Source of the DNA: Acidobacteriaceae bacterium
Lineage (GTDB): Bacteria > Acidobacteriota > Terriglobia > Terriglobales > Acidobacteriaceae
DNA length: 7,083 nucleotides
Assembly: GCA_003140705.1 (NCBI GenBank)
Contig: PLKU01000421.1
Span: 4,976 to 12,058, forward strand
Reading direction: 5' to 3'
Position 1 is the stretch's first letter; every line of letters starts with the position of its first letter. Positions 1 through 5,908 of the stretch are shown in pieces. The translations under genes were made by a program, and so were the position numbers. Under the pieces are notes generated by a model. The model was not told the origin of the DNA. It saw only the letters and a program-made list of their open reading frames with translations, and did not search any database.

Positions 1-1
1 C

Positions 2-505
2 ATCTGTTTCTTGTTCCTCATCGGCGGCGTCTCGCGGCTGGCGCGTTTCAACATCAGCCACGATGCACAGCCGCGCAATCCCGGTCGCCCAGGGCGAAAG
101 TATTTCGTCGGCATGCCAATTCCCGCCGCTGCGGGCTTCCTCGCTTCCACCGTCCACCTGTTCTGGGGCATTCCCGTCCCAGCGTGGTGGGTCGCCATTC
201 TCTGGCTGGTCTTTGTCGGACTCAGCGGCTTCCTGATGGTCAGTACCTGGCGCTTTTGGTCAGGCAAGGAGATCAACCTCTCCCGCAGCCACCCTTTCCA
301 AATCCTCTTTGTTCTTTCAATCATTGTTTACGTCATGGTCCGGTTCTCCCATTTCGTGTTTTTCGCCATTGGACTCAGCTACGTCTTCTCCGGCATCTGG
401 GCCCGGACGGCCTACGGTTGGTCCCGCCGCCGGCGTCGGCGGCCGTCTGGTTTGGACGCACCCGGCACCGATGCTGCAGAGCCTGACTCCGTGAGACCCT
501 CGTAA
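2..505 (+). CDS. pssA: CDP-diacylglycerol--serine O-phosphatidyltransferase, C-terminal part (5' end outside window)
   Basis: The enzyme joins serine to CDP-diacylglycerol to make phosphatidylserine, the precursor of phosphatidylethanolamine, in the cytoplasmic membrane. Only the last 167 residues are visible; the reading frame is open to the left edge. The family signature is RLARFN at visible residues 12-17, then a basic loop and KYFVGMPIPAAAG at 33-45, both typical of PssA. Hydrophobic segments follow at about 42-60, 62-83 and 100-133, fitting the family's C-terminal membrane helices. The N-terminal CDP-alcohol phosphotransferase motif (DGxxAR and its Gly/Asp residues) would lie outside the window, so catalysis cannot be checked. 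The protein ends in a hydrophilic tail with six consecutive arginines (142-147), probably cytoplasmic. The family is usually about 240-290 residues, so roughly a third is missing. The TTG at position 11 is internal and not a start. The next gene begins 22 nt after the stop on the same strand, suggesting an operon. Confidence 0.88.
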   Translation: MCFLFLIGGVSRLARFNISHDAQPRNPGRPGRKYFVGMPIPAAAGFLASTVHLFWGIPVPAWWVAILWLVFVGLSGFLMVSTWRFWSGKEINLSRSHPFQILFVLSIIVYVMVRFSHFVFFAIGLSYVFSGIWARTAYGWSRRRRRRPSGLDAPGTDAAEPDSVRPS

Positions 506-516
506 CCAAACCAACC

Positions 517-522
517 AGAGGA
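517..522 (+). promoter_or_regulatory. Ribosome binding site of the Asd-like gene
   Basis: AGAGGA lies 5 nt before a GTG codon at 528. It supports GTG as the start, and the resulting N-terminus (YKIAIAGAS) begins directly with the first strand of a Rossmann fold, as expected. Confidence 0.65.
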
Positions 523-527
523 CCCTT

Positions 528-1553
528 GTGTACAAGATCGCCATAGCCGGAGCCTCTACCCTTCTGGGCCGGGAGCTGAAAGATGCACTGTCGGAGTCGC
601 CCCTAGCGGCCGCCGACGTGATCCTCCTCGATGACGCAGCGGCGCATGGCCAATTGGACCAGGTGGGTGACGAGGTCACCTTTGTCCACGCCATTGAAGC
701 GGACGCCTTTGAACACGTTGACTTCACATTCTTCACTGGCACCGAGGACCTGACCCGCCGGCACTGGCGCCAGGCGCTTCGCTCCGGCTCTACGGTGCTC
801 GACCTCTCCGGTGCCCTCGATCAGGAGTCAGGCGTGCTCGTGCGCGCTCCCTGGCTTGGCTCAGAGGCTGCATCTCCCGATCTTTTTACCCCAGCCGTTG
901 TCCCCGCCCACCCGGCCGCTCTTGCCTTGGGTCTTCTCCTCGACCGTTTGCAGTTGGCGGCTCCTGTGCGATTTGCCGCTGCCACCCTGCTTGAACCGGC
1001 AAGCGAGTTTGGTCGCGCGGCCATGGACGAACTCCACCAGCAGACCGTAACCCTGCTCAGCTTTCAGGCCCTGCCCCGTGCCATTTACGACGCCCAGGCC
1101 GCCTACAACATCCTCAGTGGATTTGGCGAAAACTCCACCATCAGCCTGGGCCCGGCCGAGGCGCGCATTCGCCGCCATTATGAGGCTCTTTCTGCCAGCC
1201 GATGGCCGGCGATTGCATTGCAGGTGCTCCATGCGCCTGTCTTTCACGGTCACGCCTTTTCCATCGCCATCGAGCTCGAGCGTCCCGTCGATATCTCCGC
1301 GCTCGAAGATGCGCTCAGCGGCGACCACGTCGACCTTGTCCTCGAAGACACCGATTCCCCTTCCAACCTGGCTGCTACAGGCCAGAACGACGTGCTCGTC
1401 CGCCTCCGCCCCGAGCAAGGCCCTCGCAATTCCTCGCAGATCTCTCGCCTCTGGCTCTGGGCCGCCTCTGACAACCTTCGCCTCAACGCACAGAACGCCG
1501 TAGAGTGTGCCCTCGACCTCCGCCGCCTGCGCCCAAAGGGCACAGTGCAGTAA
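528..1553 (+). CDS. Aspartate-semialdehyde dehydrogenase-like protein (Usg/Asd-ArgC type), catalytic cysteine absent
   Basis: This 341-residue protein has the architecture of aspartate-semialdehyde dehydrogenase (Asd). There is an N-terminal NADP-binding Rossmann fold with GASTLLGREL at 8-17 in place of GATGxVG, and a dimerisation/catalytic half with GRAAMDEL at 162-169, APVFHGHA at 236-243 and ASDNLRLNAQNAV at 313-325, matching the usual C-terminal ADNLRxGAA-type block. Active Asd carries its nucleophile in NPNCST; by my hand alignment this site is VPAHPA (125-130), with His128 where the Cys should be. The active-site Gln maps to Glu156 and the substrate-binding Arg before PV to His235; the catalytic His appears kept as His242. 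The only cysteine in the protein is Cys327, near the C-terminus. It is therefore probably not a working dehydrogenase and resembles the E. coli Usg family. It follows pssA by 22 nt with a good ribosome binding site. A databank label of asd would probably be wrong about activity. Its true role is unknown. Confidence 0.85.
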   Translation: MYKIAIAGASTLLGRELKDALSESPLAAADVILLDDAAAHGQLDQVGDEVTFVHAIEADAFEHVDFTFFTGTEDLTRRHWRQALRSGSTVLDLSGALDQESGVLVRAPWLGSEAASPDLFTPAVVPAHPAALALGLLLDRLQLAAPVRFAAATLLEPASEFGRAAMDELHQQTVTLLSFQALPRAIYDAQAAYNILSGFGENSTISLGPAEARIRRHYEALSASRWPAIALQVLHAPVFHGHAFSIAIELERPVDISALEDALSGDHVDLVLEDTDSPSNLAATGQNDVLVRLRPEQGPRNSSQISRLWLWAASDNLRLNAQNAVECALDLRRLRPKGTVQ

Positions 1554-1656
1554 ACTCAGCCTAAAGCATCCTGCCCGCCCAGCCCCTTTATTGTCTTGTT
1601 GAATTTGTCACACCGAGCCTGACCACCAGCTCAATTGATCGCGACCTACACCCAAA

Positions 1657-4416
1657 TCACTTGGCCTGATTTTGAGGCCGCAGTGGAGCCTCACCTTCTT
1701 TGCGAACAACAAAGCGGTGAGCCAATAGCGCATCCGCTTCATCGCTTCTGCCGCTTTCGCGCAGCGCATCGGTTAGCTCGCGCAGAAGTTCCGTCGGCAT
1801 GTGCTCAGAATCCGGGAAGAGTTTCATCATGGCAGCACGCTCCGGCGCTGGGCGCTTCATCTCCCTCATCGCTTTATTCAACCCAAGGTACAGCGCAGGG
1901 TTGGCGGAATCCACCTTCAATCCGCTCTCAAACACTGCTGCGGCCTCTTGCGGTTCCTTCTTGATCTCCAGCAGAGCGCAGCCCAGGCTCGCATCGAGAG
2001 ATGGGATCCTCTTGTTCAGCGCCTTCGCGCGCTTCCATTCTTCGATCGCGGGATCCACCATCCCTTTCGAAAACCACGTCGTCCCCAGCAGGAAGTGCGC
2101 AGACGCATCTGATGGATTCCTGGCCAGCGCCGCGCGCAGCACTGGAATCGTCTCTGCCTCATTCGGGAAGATGAACAACAGAGACATATGCGAAGCAGCC
2201 TTGAAATCCGCCTTCCCCGATCGTCCCAACTTCTCACGGGAGAATCCCCGATAGTACGTGACCAGCGGATCGTCTTCGGGTGGAACGGCTCCCGGCTCGC
2301 TTTCCCCGTTAGCAACATGCGGATATTTGCGTGACAGCAACTCCAGCGAATCTGCATAGAGCCCCAGGCGGTTATATTGCCACACAAGGTTCAGAATTCT
2401 GTTGGTATCCCCGGCGAGATGCCGGTTCAGTTCTGGCGCAGAAAATCCCGGATTGCTATTTGGCTCCAGCTTTGCTAGCTCGTTCCGCAGAAACAAGCTC
2501 GTTGGATACCGCTGCGCCGATTCCCCGGCCAGTTGCCTTGCGCGTTCCTTGTCTCCGGTCGTGCGTTCCAACGCCACCGTTTCTTCGATGCAGCGCAGAT
2601 CGCCTGAAGATACCGGACACGATTCTTCCAACACCTTGAGTGCTCCCGCGGCGTCATGGTCCTGCGCATCAAGCTCTGCCAGCAACAAGCCGCTCGCTGC
2701 GCGAAATTCCTCAGAACGGTGCGCTATCTCAAATTCTTTGCGAGCTTCGGTCTTGTGGCCCAACGCGGCTACCGCGATCCCGCGATAGTAGTGAAGCTCT
2801 GCATCCGCCGTGTCGCTTCCCTCAGCCTGAGCCAACAGGCTGCTGGCCTCCTCCCACCGGAACAAGCTGACCGCCAGCCGGCCAGAAGCCTTCAGAAGTT
2901 TCAAGCTGGGTGGAAACTTGGCCAATCCAGATTGATAGTTCCCCCACGCGCCAACCAGGATACCCCGCAACTCCTTGTCGGTCCCCAGTTTCAAAAAGTC
3001 TTCCTCCGAGACCGCGTTCACCGGAGGCGCCTGGTCGTCAATCTGCGGCCCTTTCTTCACCTGATCGCGAGGCGTCCAGTCATACATTCCCTCTGTGTGC
3101 CTCAGCAGCGTCCCGCCCTCGCCGTCCTTCAGCAGAAACGTGTACTTTTTATCTGCCTCAAGGTTGGCTATCTCGCGTGTCCATGTCACCGCCGGATCGA
3201 CCGACGCACTTTCTTCCAGCACCATCTTCTCGCCGTCAGAAATCTCAATTTGCGCTCTCGGCACCGCATAGTTTGCATTCAAACCCACGGCCAGAGTGAC
3301 CCTGCCATCCTCCTGTGGCTTGCGGCTCATGGCGACTACGCCATTCAGATTCGCGCGGGAGATGGTGCCAATGCCCCGCACGGGCATCCAGAACTCTGAG
3401 AAGCGGATCACCTGGTGCGGTTCAGCAAGAGCGTAGGTCTCCTGGTTCCTGAAAAGTCCCGCCTGCACCTCAACGTAGGCGCTGTCATTGTCTGATAACG
3501 TCTTGCGCCATTCCAACCCGTTCGCATCCACACCCCAAGACCAGATCTTCTTGGCGGGCAAATCAGCGTAGTTCGCGTAGTGAACCACCCCGGCATCGGT
3601 GTGCGGATTGTAGATCCCCATAAATGGTTCGCGGCTCCCGTAAACAAAGCGCGAAACCACGCCTTTAGATTGATTCGAGATCAGGCTTAAATCGATCCCC
3701 GACGAATCCACCGGCCACGTGTCTATGTCCTTGAACCCGTGACTTGCGGTGAACTCCATCGGGTAGCAGATTCTCGAGTCGTTCCAGACTTCGACGCCCG
3801 CATTGTTCCACCAATAGTACCGGTGCCGCTCGTCGCTCGGATTCGACAACGCCACTCGCTCTTCGAGCACCGTGCTTCCGGGACGCATGACGATTTCGAC
3901 TGCCCAATCCATGCCGTCCACGCGATCCCGATTCCCCACCGTCACCGACGCACTTCCGTCCGCCGCGCTCGCATAAGCCCAATCGACCGGCGAGAGAGTC
4001 ACCCAGTTGTGTGAAACGGGGAAGTCGAATTCAACGCCGAAAGCTGACCACGCGCCCCGATAGCCAATGAGCGCCTTCTTGATAGAGGGGTTGGCATAGA
4101 ACATCGGCCTTCCATTTACTTTGTCGACGCAGGTATAGATATGGCCGCCAAGGTCCGGCAAGATCGAGCACTTCAGATACTCGTTCTCCAGGTAGATTGC
4201 CCGCCAGGCTTGAACGGTCTCTGTCTCGCGAACATTGTCGCGGATCGTATACGGGTAGTTTTGTTTGTTTGAGAAAACATCGAATGGCGGGTTTTCGTCC
4301 GGAGCTCCCTCATCCGTCGTCGCCAGGGGCAAGGTTCCCTCCCACACGCGAACCTGGGCACTCATCAGCGGCGCGGCAATCCAGAGGAAAATCGAAAGAG
4401 CCACGGCAGATCTCAT
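1657..4416 (-). CDS. Exported DUF5107 domain protein with C-terminal tetratricopeptide repeats
   Basis: The 919-residue product starts with a signal peptide: Met-Arg, then a hydrophobic core at about 4-17, with likely cleavage after MSA (18-20). Residues about 45-350 match DUF5107 as I recall it: YLENEYLKCSILPDLGGHIY (75-94), a K-x-NGRPMFYANP block (99-110), GYRGAWSAFGVEFDFPVSH (118-136), and an aromatic YYWWNNAGVEVW stretch (200-211). A beta-rich, possibly Ig-like module follows at about 355-445. Residues about 485-900 are alpha-helical with degenerate TPR units, e.g. AELHYYRGIAVAALGHKTEA (539-558), SAHFLLGTTWFSKGMVDPAI (772-791) and PALYLGLNKAM (840-850). DUF5107 is reported as a mutarotase-like beta-sandwich seen near glycoside hydrolases, so carbohydrate binding or processing is a reasonable but unproven guess. 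The frame stays open upstream to 4509, but this start has the ribosome binding site and signal peptide. It lies 65 nt downstream of dgt on the same strand, and its 3' end converges on the Asd-like gene. Confidence 0.86.
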   Translation of the reverse strand: MRSAVALSIFLWIAAPLMSAQVRVWEGTLPLATTDEGAPDENPPFDVFSNKQNYPYTIRDNVRETETVQAWRAIYLENEYLKCSILPDLGGHIYTCVDKVNGRPMFYANPSIKKALIGYRGAWSAFGVEFDFPVSHNWVTLSPVDWAYASAADGSASVTVGNRDRVDGMDWAVEIVMRPGSTVLEERVALSNPSDERHRYYWWNNAGVEVWNDSRICYPMEFTASHGFKDIDTWPVDSSGIDLSLISNQSKGVVSRFVYGSREPFMGIYNPHTDAGVVHYANYADLPAKKIWSWGVDANGLEWRKTLSDNDSAYVEVQAGLFRNQETYALAEPHQVIRFSEFWMPVRGIGTISRANLNGVVAMSRKPQEDGRVTLAVGLNANYAVPRAQIEISDGEKMVLEESASVDPAVTWTREIANLEADKKYTFLLKDGEGGTLLRHTEGMYDWTPRDQVKKGPQIDDQAPPVNAVSEEDFLKLGTDKELRGILVGAWGNYQSGLAKFPPSLKLLKASGRLAVSLFRWEEASSLLAQAEGSDTADAELHYYRGIAVAALGHKTEARKEFEIAHRSEEFRAASGLLLAELDAQDHDAAGALKVLEESCPVSSGDLRCIEETVALERTTGDKERARQLAGESAQRYPTSLFLRNELAKLEPNSNPGFSAPELNRHLAGDTNRILNLVWQYNRLGLYADSLELLSRKYPHVANGESEPGAVPPEDDPLVTYYRGFSREKLGRSGKADFKAASHMSLLFIFPNEAETIPVLRAALARNPSDASAHFLLGTTWFSKGMVDPAIEEWKRAKALNKRIPSLDASLGCALLEIKKEPQEAAAVFESGLKVDSANPALYLGLNKAMREMKRPAPERAAMMKLFPDSEHMPTELLRELTDALRESGRSDEADALLAHRFVVRKEGEAPLRPQNQAK

Positions 4417-4421
4417 GACTT

Positions 4422-4427
4422 CTCCTC
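4422..4427 (-). promoter_or_regulatory. Ribosome binding site fixing the start of the DUF5107 gene
   Basis: On the minus strand GAGGAG stands 5 nt before the ATG at 4416. It decides between this start and an upstream in-frame ATG at 4509, which would overlap the end of dgt by 28 nt and add 31 charged residues ahead of the signal peptide. Confidence 0.75.
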
Positions 4428-4481
4428 GTCCCTTATGCCTTGAGCAATGCGACTCGCCTGACGGCTGCGGTGCTTCTTTCC

Positions 4482-5651
4482 TTACTCTTTGACGCTGCTC
4501 CGCTCCCATGCCTGTTCAATAAAGCTGTCCGTCATTCCGGCAATGTAGTCCGCCACAGTCCGCGCCAACCCTTGCGTCGGAATCTCTTCCCTGTGATCCT
4601 CAGGCAACATCCCCGGGTGAGCCATCAGTGCCGCAAACAACTCCTCCACCACCTTCGCCGCATGCTGGTGCGACTCTTCCATTCCCGGGGAGTTGTAGAG
4701 ATTGTCAAAGAGAAAAACCTTGGCCGCCGCCCGCGCAGCCTCCATCTCCAGGCCTAGCGCAACCAACCGTTTTGGAGCCCGCCGAACATCCTCGAGAGTT
4801 GTCGCACCAATCGCAGCCACACCGGCGCTCACCTCATTCAGCAAGTCCGTCACCAGCGCATTCAGCACGCCCATCAGTGCTTCATAGGTCGAAGTCTTTT
4901 CCCCTGATCCTGGATATTCCCTCACAACGTTGTCGTGAAAGCCCCTGAACAGCGGCACGCCCTCGCGCACCTGCTCGAGCGTCAGTATGCCGGAATCCAG
5001 TCCATCGTCCAGATCGGCAGTCAGGTATGCAATCTCGTCCGCCAAGTCGATCAACTGCGCCTCAAGGGGCGGAAACTCGTCGAGAAAATACCCACTCAGC
5101 TCGGGGTGTTCCTTTGCAGAGTAGTCCTTCGAGTGCTTAACGATTCCCTCGCGCACCCCCAGTGTCAAATTCAGCCCGCGAAACCCCGCGTAGCGCTCCT
5201 CAAACCAGGTCACAATGCGCAGCGCATGCAGGTTGTGGTCGAAGCGCAGGCCAAAACCCCTGAGGCACTGGTCGAGTGCCTTTTCCCCGGCATGCCCATA
5301 GGGGGGATGGCCGATGTCGTGTACCAAAGCCAGCGCTTCGGCCATCTCTGTGTTCAACCCCAGGGTGCCTGCCAGTGTCCGCGCAATCTGGGTCACCTCC
5401 AACGTGTGGGTCAGCCGGCTCCGGAAGTGGTCGGCGGGCGGATCGCCGGGTCGCCTGGTAAACACCTGAGTCTTGCCCGCCAGCCGCCGGAACGCCCGTG
5501 CATGCAGAATCCGTGCCCCATCCCTGGCAAATGCGGTGCGGTAGGGATGAGGCGGTTCACCATACGCCCTCTGGGTCAGTTCTTCGCCGTCATCACCCAA
5601 AACGGCAATTCCCGCAGGGAGCTTGGCCGCAGACCTGATTTCCGATTCCAT
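4482..5651 (-). CDS. dgt: Deoxyguanosinetriphosphate triphosphohydrolase-family protein (HD domain)
   Basis: Members of this cytoplasmic metal-dependent family cleave dNTPs to the deoxynucleoside and triphosphate, helping to control nucleotide pools. The 389-residue protein shows the diagnostic N-terminal block RTAFARDGARILHARAFRRL (38-57) followed by GKTQVF (59-64). The HD metal site is assembled from His82 (in THTLEV), His111-Asp112 (VHDIGHPPYGHAGE, 110-123) and Asp205 (in DLADEIAY). FDHNLHALRI (137-146) and the C-terminal YNSPGMEESH (319-328) also fit. The length matches the shorter dGTPase-like group of bacterial dNTPases rather than E. coli Dgt (about 505 residues), so the preferred substrate cannot be assigned. 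The ATG at 5651 has GAGGA 6 nt upstream. The gene faces away from the substrate-binding lipoprotein gene across a 257-nt intergenic region, and is followed after 65 nt by the DUF5107 gene, likely on the same transcript. No catalytic residue appears to be missing. Confidence 0.93.
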   Translation of the reverse strand: MESEIRSAAKLPAGIAVLGDDGEELTQRAYGEPPHPYRTAFARDGARILHARAFRRLAGKTQVFTRRPGDPPADHFRSRLTHTLEVTQIARTLAGTLGLNTEMAEALALVHDIGHPPYGHAGEKALDQCLRGFGLRFDHNLHALRIVTWFEERYAGFRGLNLTLGVREGIVKHSKDYSAKEHPELSGYFLDEFPPLEAQLIDLADEIAYLTADLDDGLDSGILTLEQVREGVPLFRGFHDNVVREYPGSGEKTSTYEALMGVLNALVTDLLNEVSAGVAAIGATTLEDVRRAPKRLVALGLEMEAARAAAKVFLFDNLYNSPGMEESHQHAAKVVEELFAALMAHPGMLPEDHREEIPTQGLARTVADYIAGMTDSFIEQAWERSSVKE

Positions 5652-5657
5652 CGTCGA

Positions 5658-5662
5658 TCCTC
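5658..5662 (-). promoter_or_regulatory. Ribosome binding site of dgt inside a small inverted repeat
   Basis: GAGGA (minus strand) lies 6 nt before the dgt ATG. It overlaps a short perfect inverted repeat, GTCGA-TCC-TCGAC on the plus strand (5653-5665), so in RNA the core of the site could sit in a 5-bp hairpin with a 3-nt loop. The hairpin is small and may have no effect. Confidence 0.6.
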
Positions 5663-5682
5663 GACAGGATGCTTCAGGTCTG

Positions 5683-5688
5683 TTTATA
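5683..5688 (-). promoter_or_regulatory. Possible -10 element for dgt and the DUF5107 gene
   Basis: The minus strand reads TATAAA here, 5 of 6 to the sigma-70 -10 consensus, which would give a leader of about 25 nt before the dgt ATG. I see no good -35 box at the usual distance, so this is tentative. Confidence 0.3.
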
Positions 5689-5788
5689 CCGCACTCTGCA
5701 ACTTCTTTACCCCAGTCACGCTCCTCGTGTGCCCTGAATCACGATCAATCCCATCGGCCAGTGCTATAACGGTCCCAATAAGGCTGAG

Positions 5789-5804
5789 ATTGGACAACGC
5801 CAAT
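5789..5804. repeat. Short inverted repeat ATTGG-N6-CCAAT, possible operator
   Basis: Two 5-nt arms (5789-5793 and 5800-5804) form a perfect inverted repeat with a 6-nt centre. It overlaps the proposed -35 box for the substrate-binding-protein gene, which is where a repressor could act. It is short enough to occur by chance, and no matching second site was seen in the window. Confidence 0.25.
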
Positions 5805-5820
5805 TGTGCGGGCGTACTAT
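5791..5820 (+). promoter_or_regulatory. Candidate sigma-70 promoter for the substrate-binding-protein gene
   Basis: TGGACA (5791-5796; 5 of 6 to TTGACA) and TACTAT (5815-5820; 4 of 6 to TATAAT) are separated by 18 nt. Transcription would begin near 5827, giving a leader of about 80 nt that contains the whole inverted-repeat structure at 5834-5902. An alternative -10, TATAAC at 5765-5770, lacks a clear -35. Confidence 0.4.
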
Positions 5821-5833
5821 CCTGCCTGATTTT

Positions 5834-5902
5834 TTCGGGGCCCCCATTCGGGCGCAAAACTCCAGTGCCGGCCCCGAACGCACAGCACACTTGCACCTGG
5901 AG
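5834..5902 (+). promoter_or_regulatory. Structured 5' leader, possible pseudoknot covering the ribosome binding site
   Basis: Two interleaved complementarities are visible. Stem 1 pairs TTCGGGGCC (5834-5842) with GGCCCCGAA (5870-5878), 9 perfect base pairs. Stem 2 pairs CTCCAGTGC (5860-5868), in the loop of stem 1, with GCACCTGGAG (5893-5902): 9 base pairs with one bulged C at 5896. Its right arm includes most of the Shine-Dalgarno sequence GGAGG (5899-5903). The order left-1, left-2, right-1, right-2 is that of an H-type pseudoknot. If it forms, it would hide the ribosome binding site of the downstream lipoprotein gene. I do not recognise it as a known riboswitch class. In GC-rich DNA part of this could be chance. 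Confidence 0.35.
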
Positions 5903-5903
5903 G
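5899..5903 (+). promoter_or_regulatory. Ribosome binding site fixing the start of the substrate-binding lipoprotein
   Basis: GGAGG stands 5 nt before the ATG at 5909. This start puts the signal peptide and lipobox at the N-terminus; the longer frame from 5804 would place 35 extra polar residues in front of them. Confidence 0.8.
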
Positions 5904-5908
5904 CAGGA

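Noticed and set aside
424..442. Inverted repeat CCGCCG/CGGCGG near the end of pssA as a terminator
   Set aside because: It is inside the coding sequence (the arginine-rich tail), has no T-run, and is the expected result of GC-rich arginine codons.
861..1418. Minus-strand ORF of 185 codons opposite the Asd-like gene
   Set aside because: The plus-strand frame has clear Asd-family blocks along its whole length; the antisense frame has none.
1554..1656. Terminator between the convergent Asd-like and DUF5107 genes
   Set aside because: Only 4-5 bp pairings were found (for example GAGC/GCTC and TAAAG/CTTTA), none followed by a T-run; nothing convincing in these 103 nt.
2656..3399. Plus-strand ORF of 247 codons inside the DUF5107 gene
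   Set aside because: Antisense shadow of a well-supported gene; composition is Arg/Leu/Gln-rich low-information sequence with no recognisable domain.
4417..4509. Longer start for the DUF5107 protein overlapping the end of dgt
   Set aside because: The added 31 residues are charged and precede an otherwise normal signal peptide; the internal ATG at 4416 has a good GAGGAG site.
5804..5908. N-terminal extension of the substrate-binding lipoprotein
   Set aside because: The extension would bury the signal peptide and lipobox behind 35 residues and overlap the promoter/leader; the ATG at 5909 has a strong GGAGG at the right distance.
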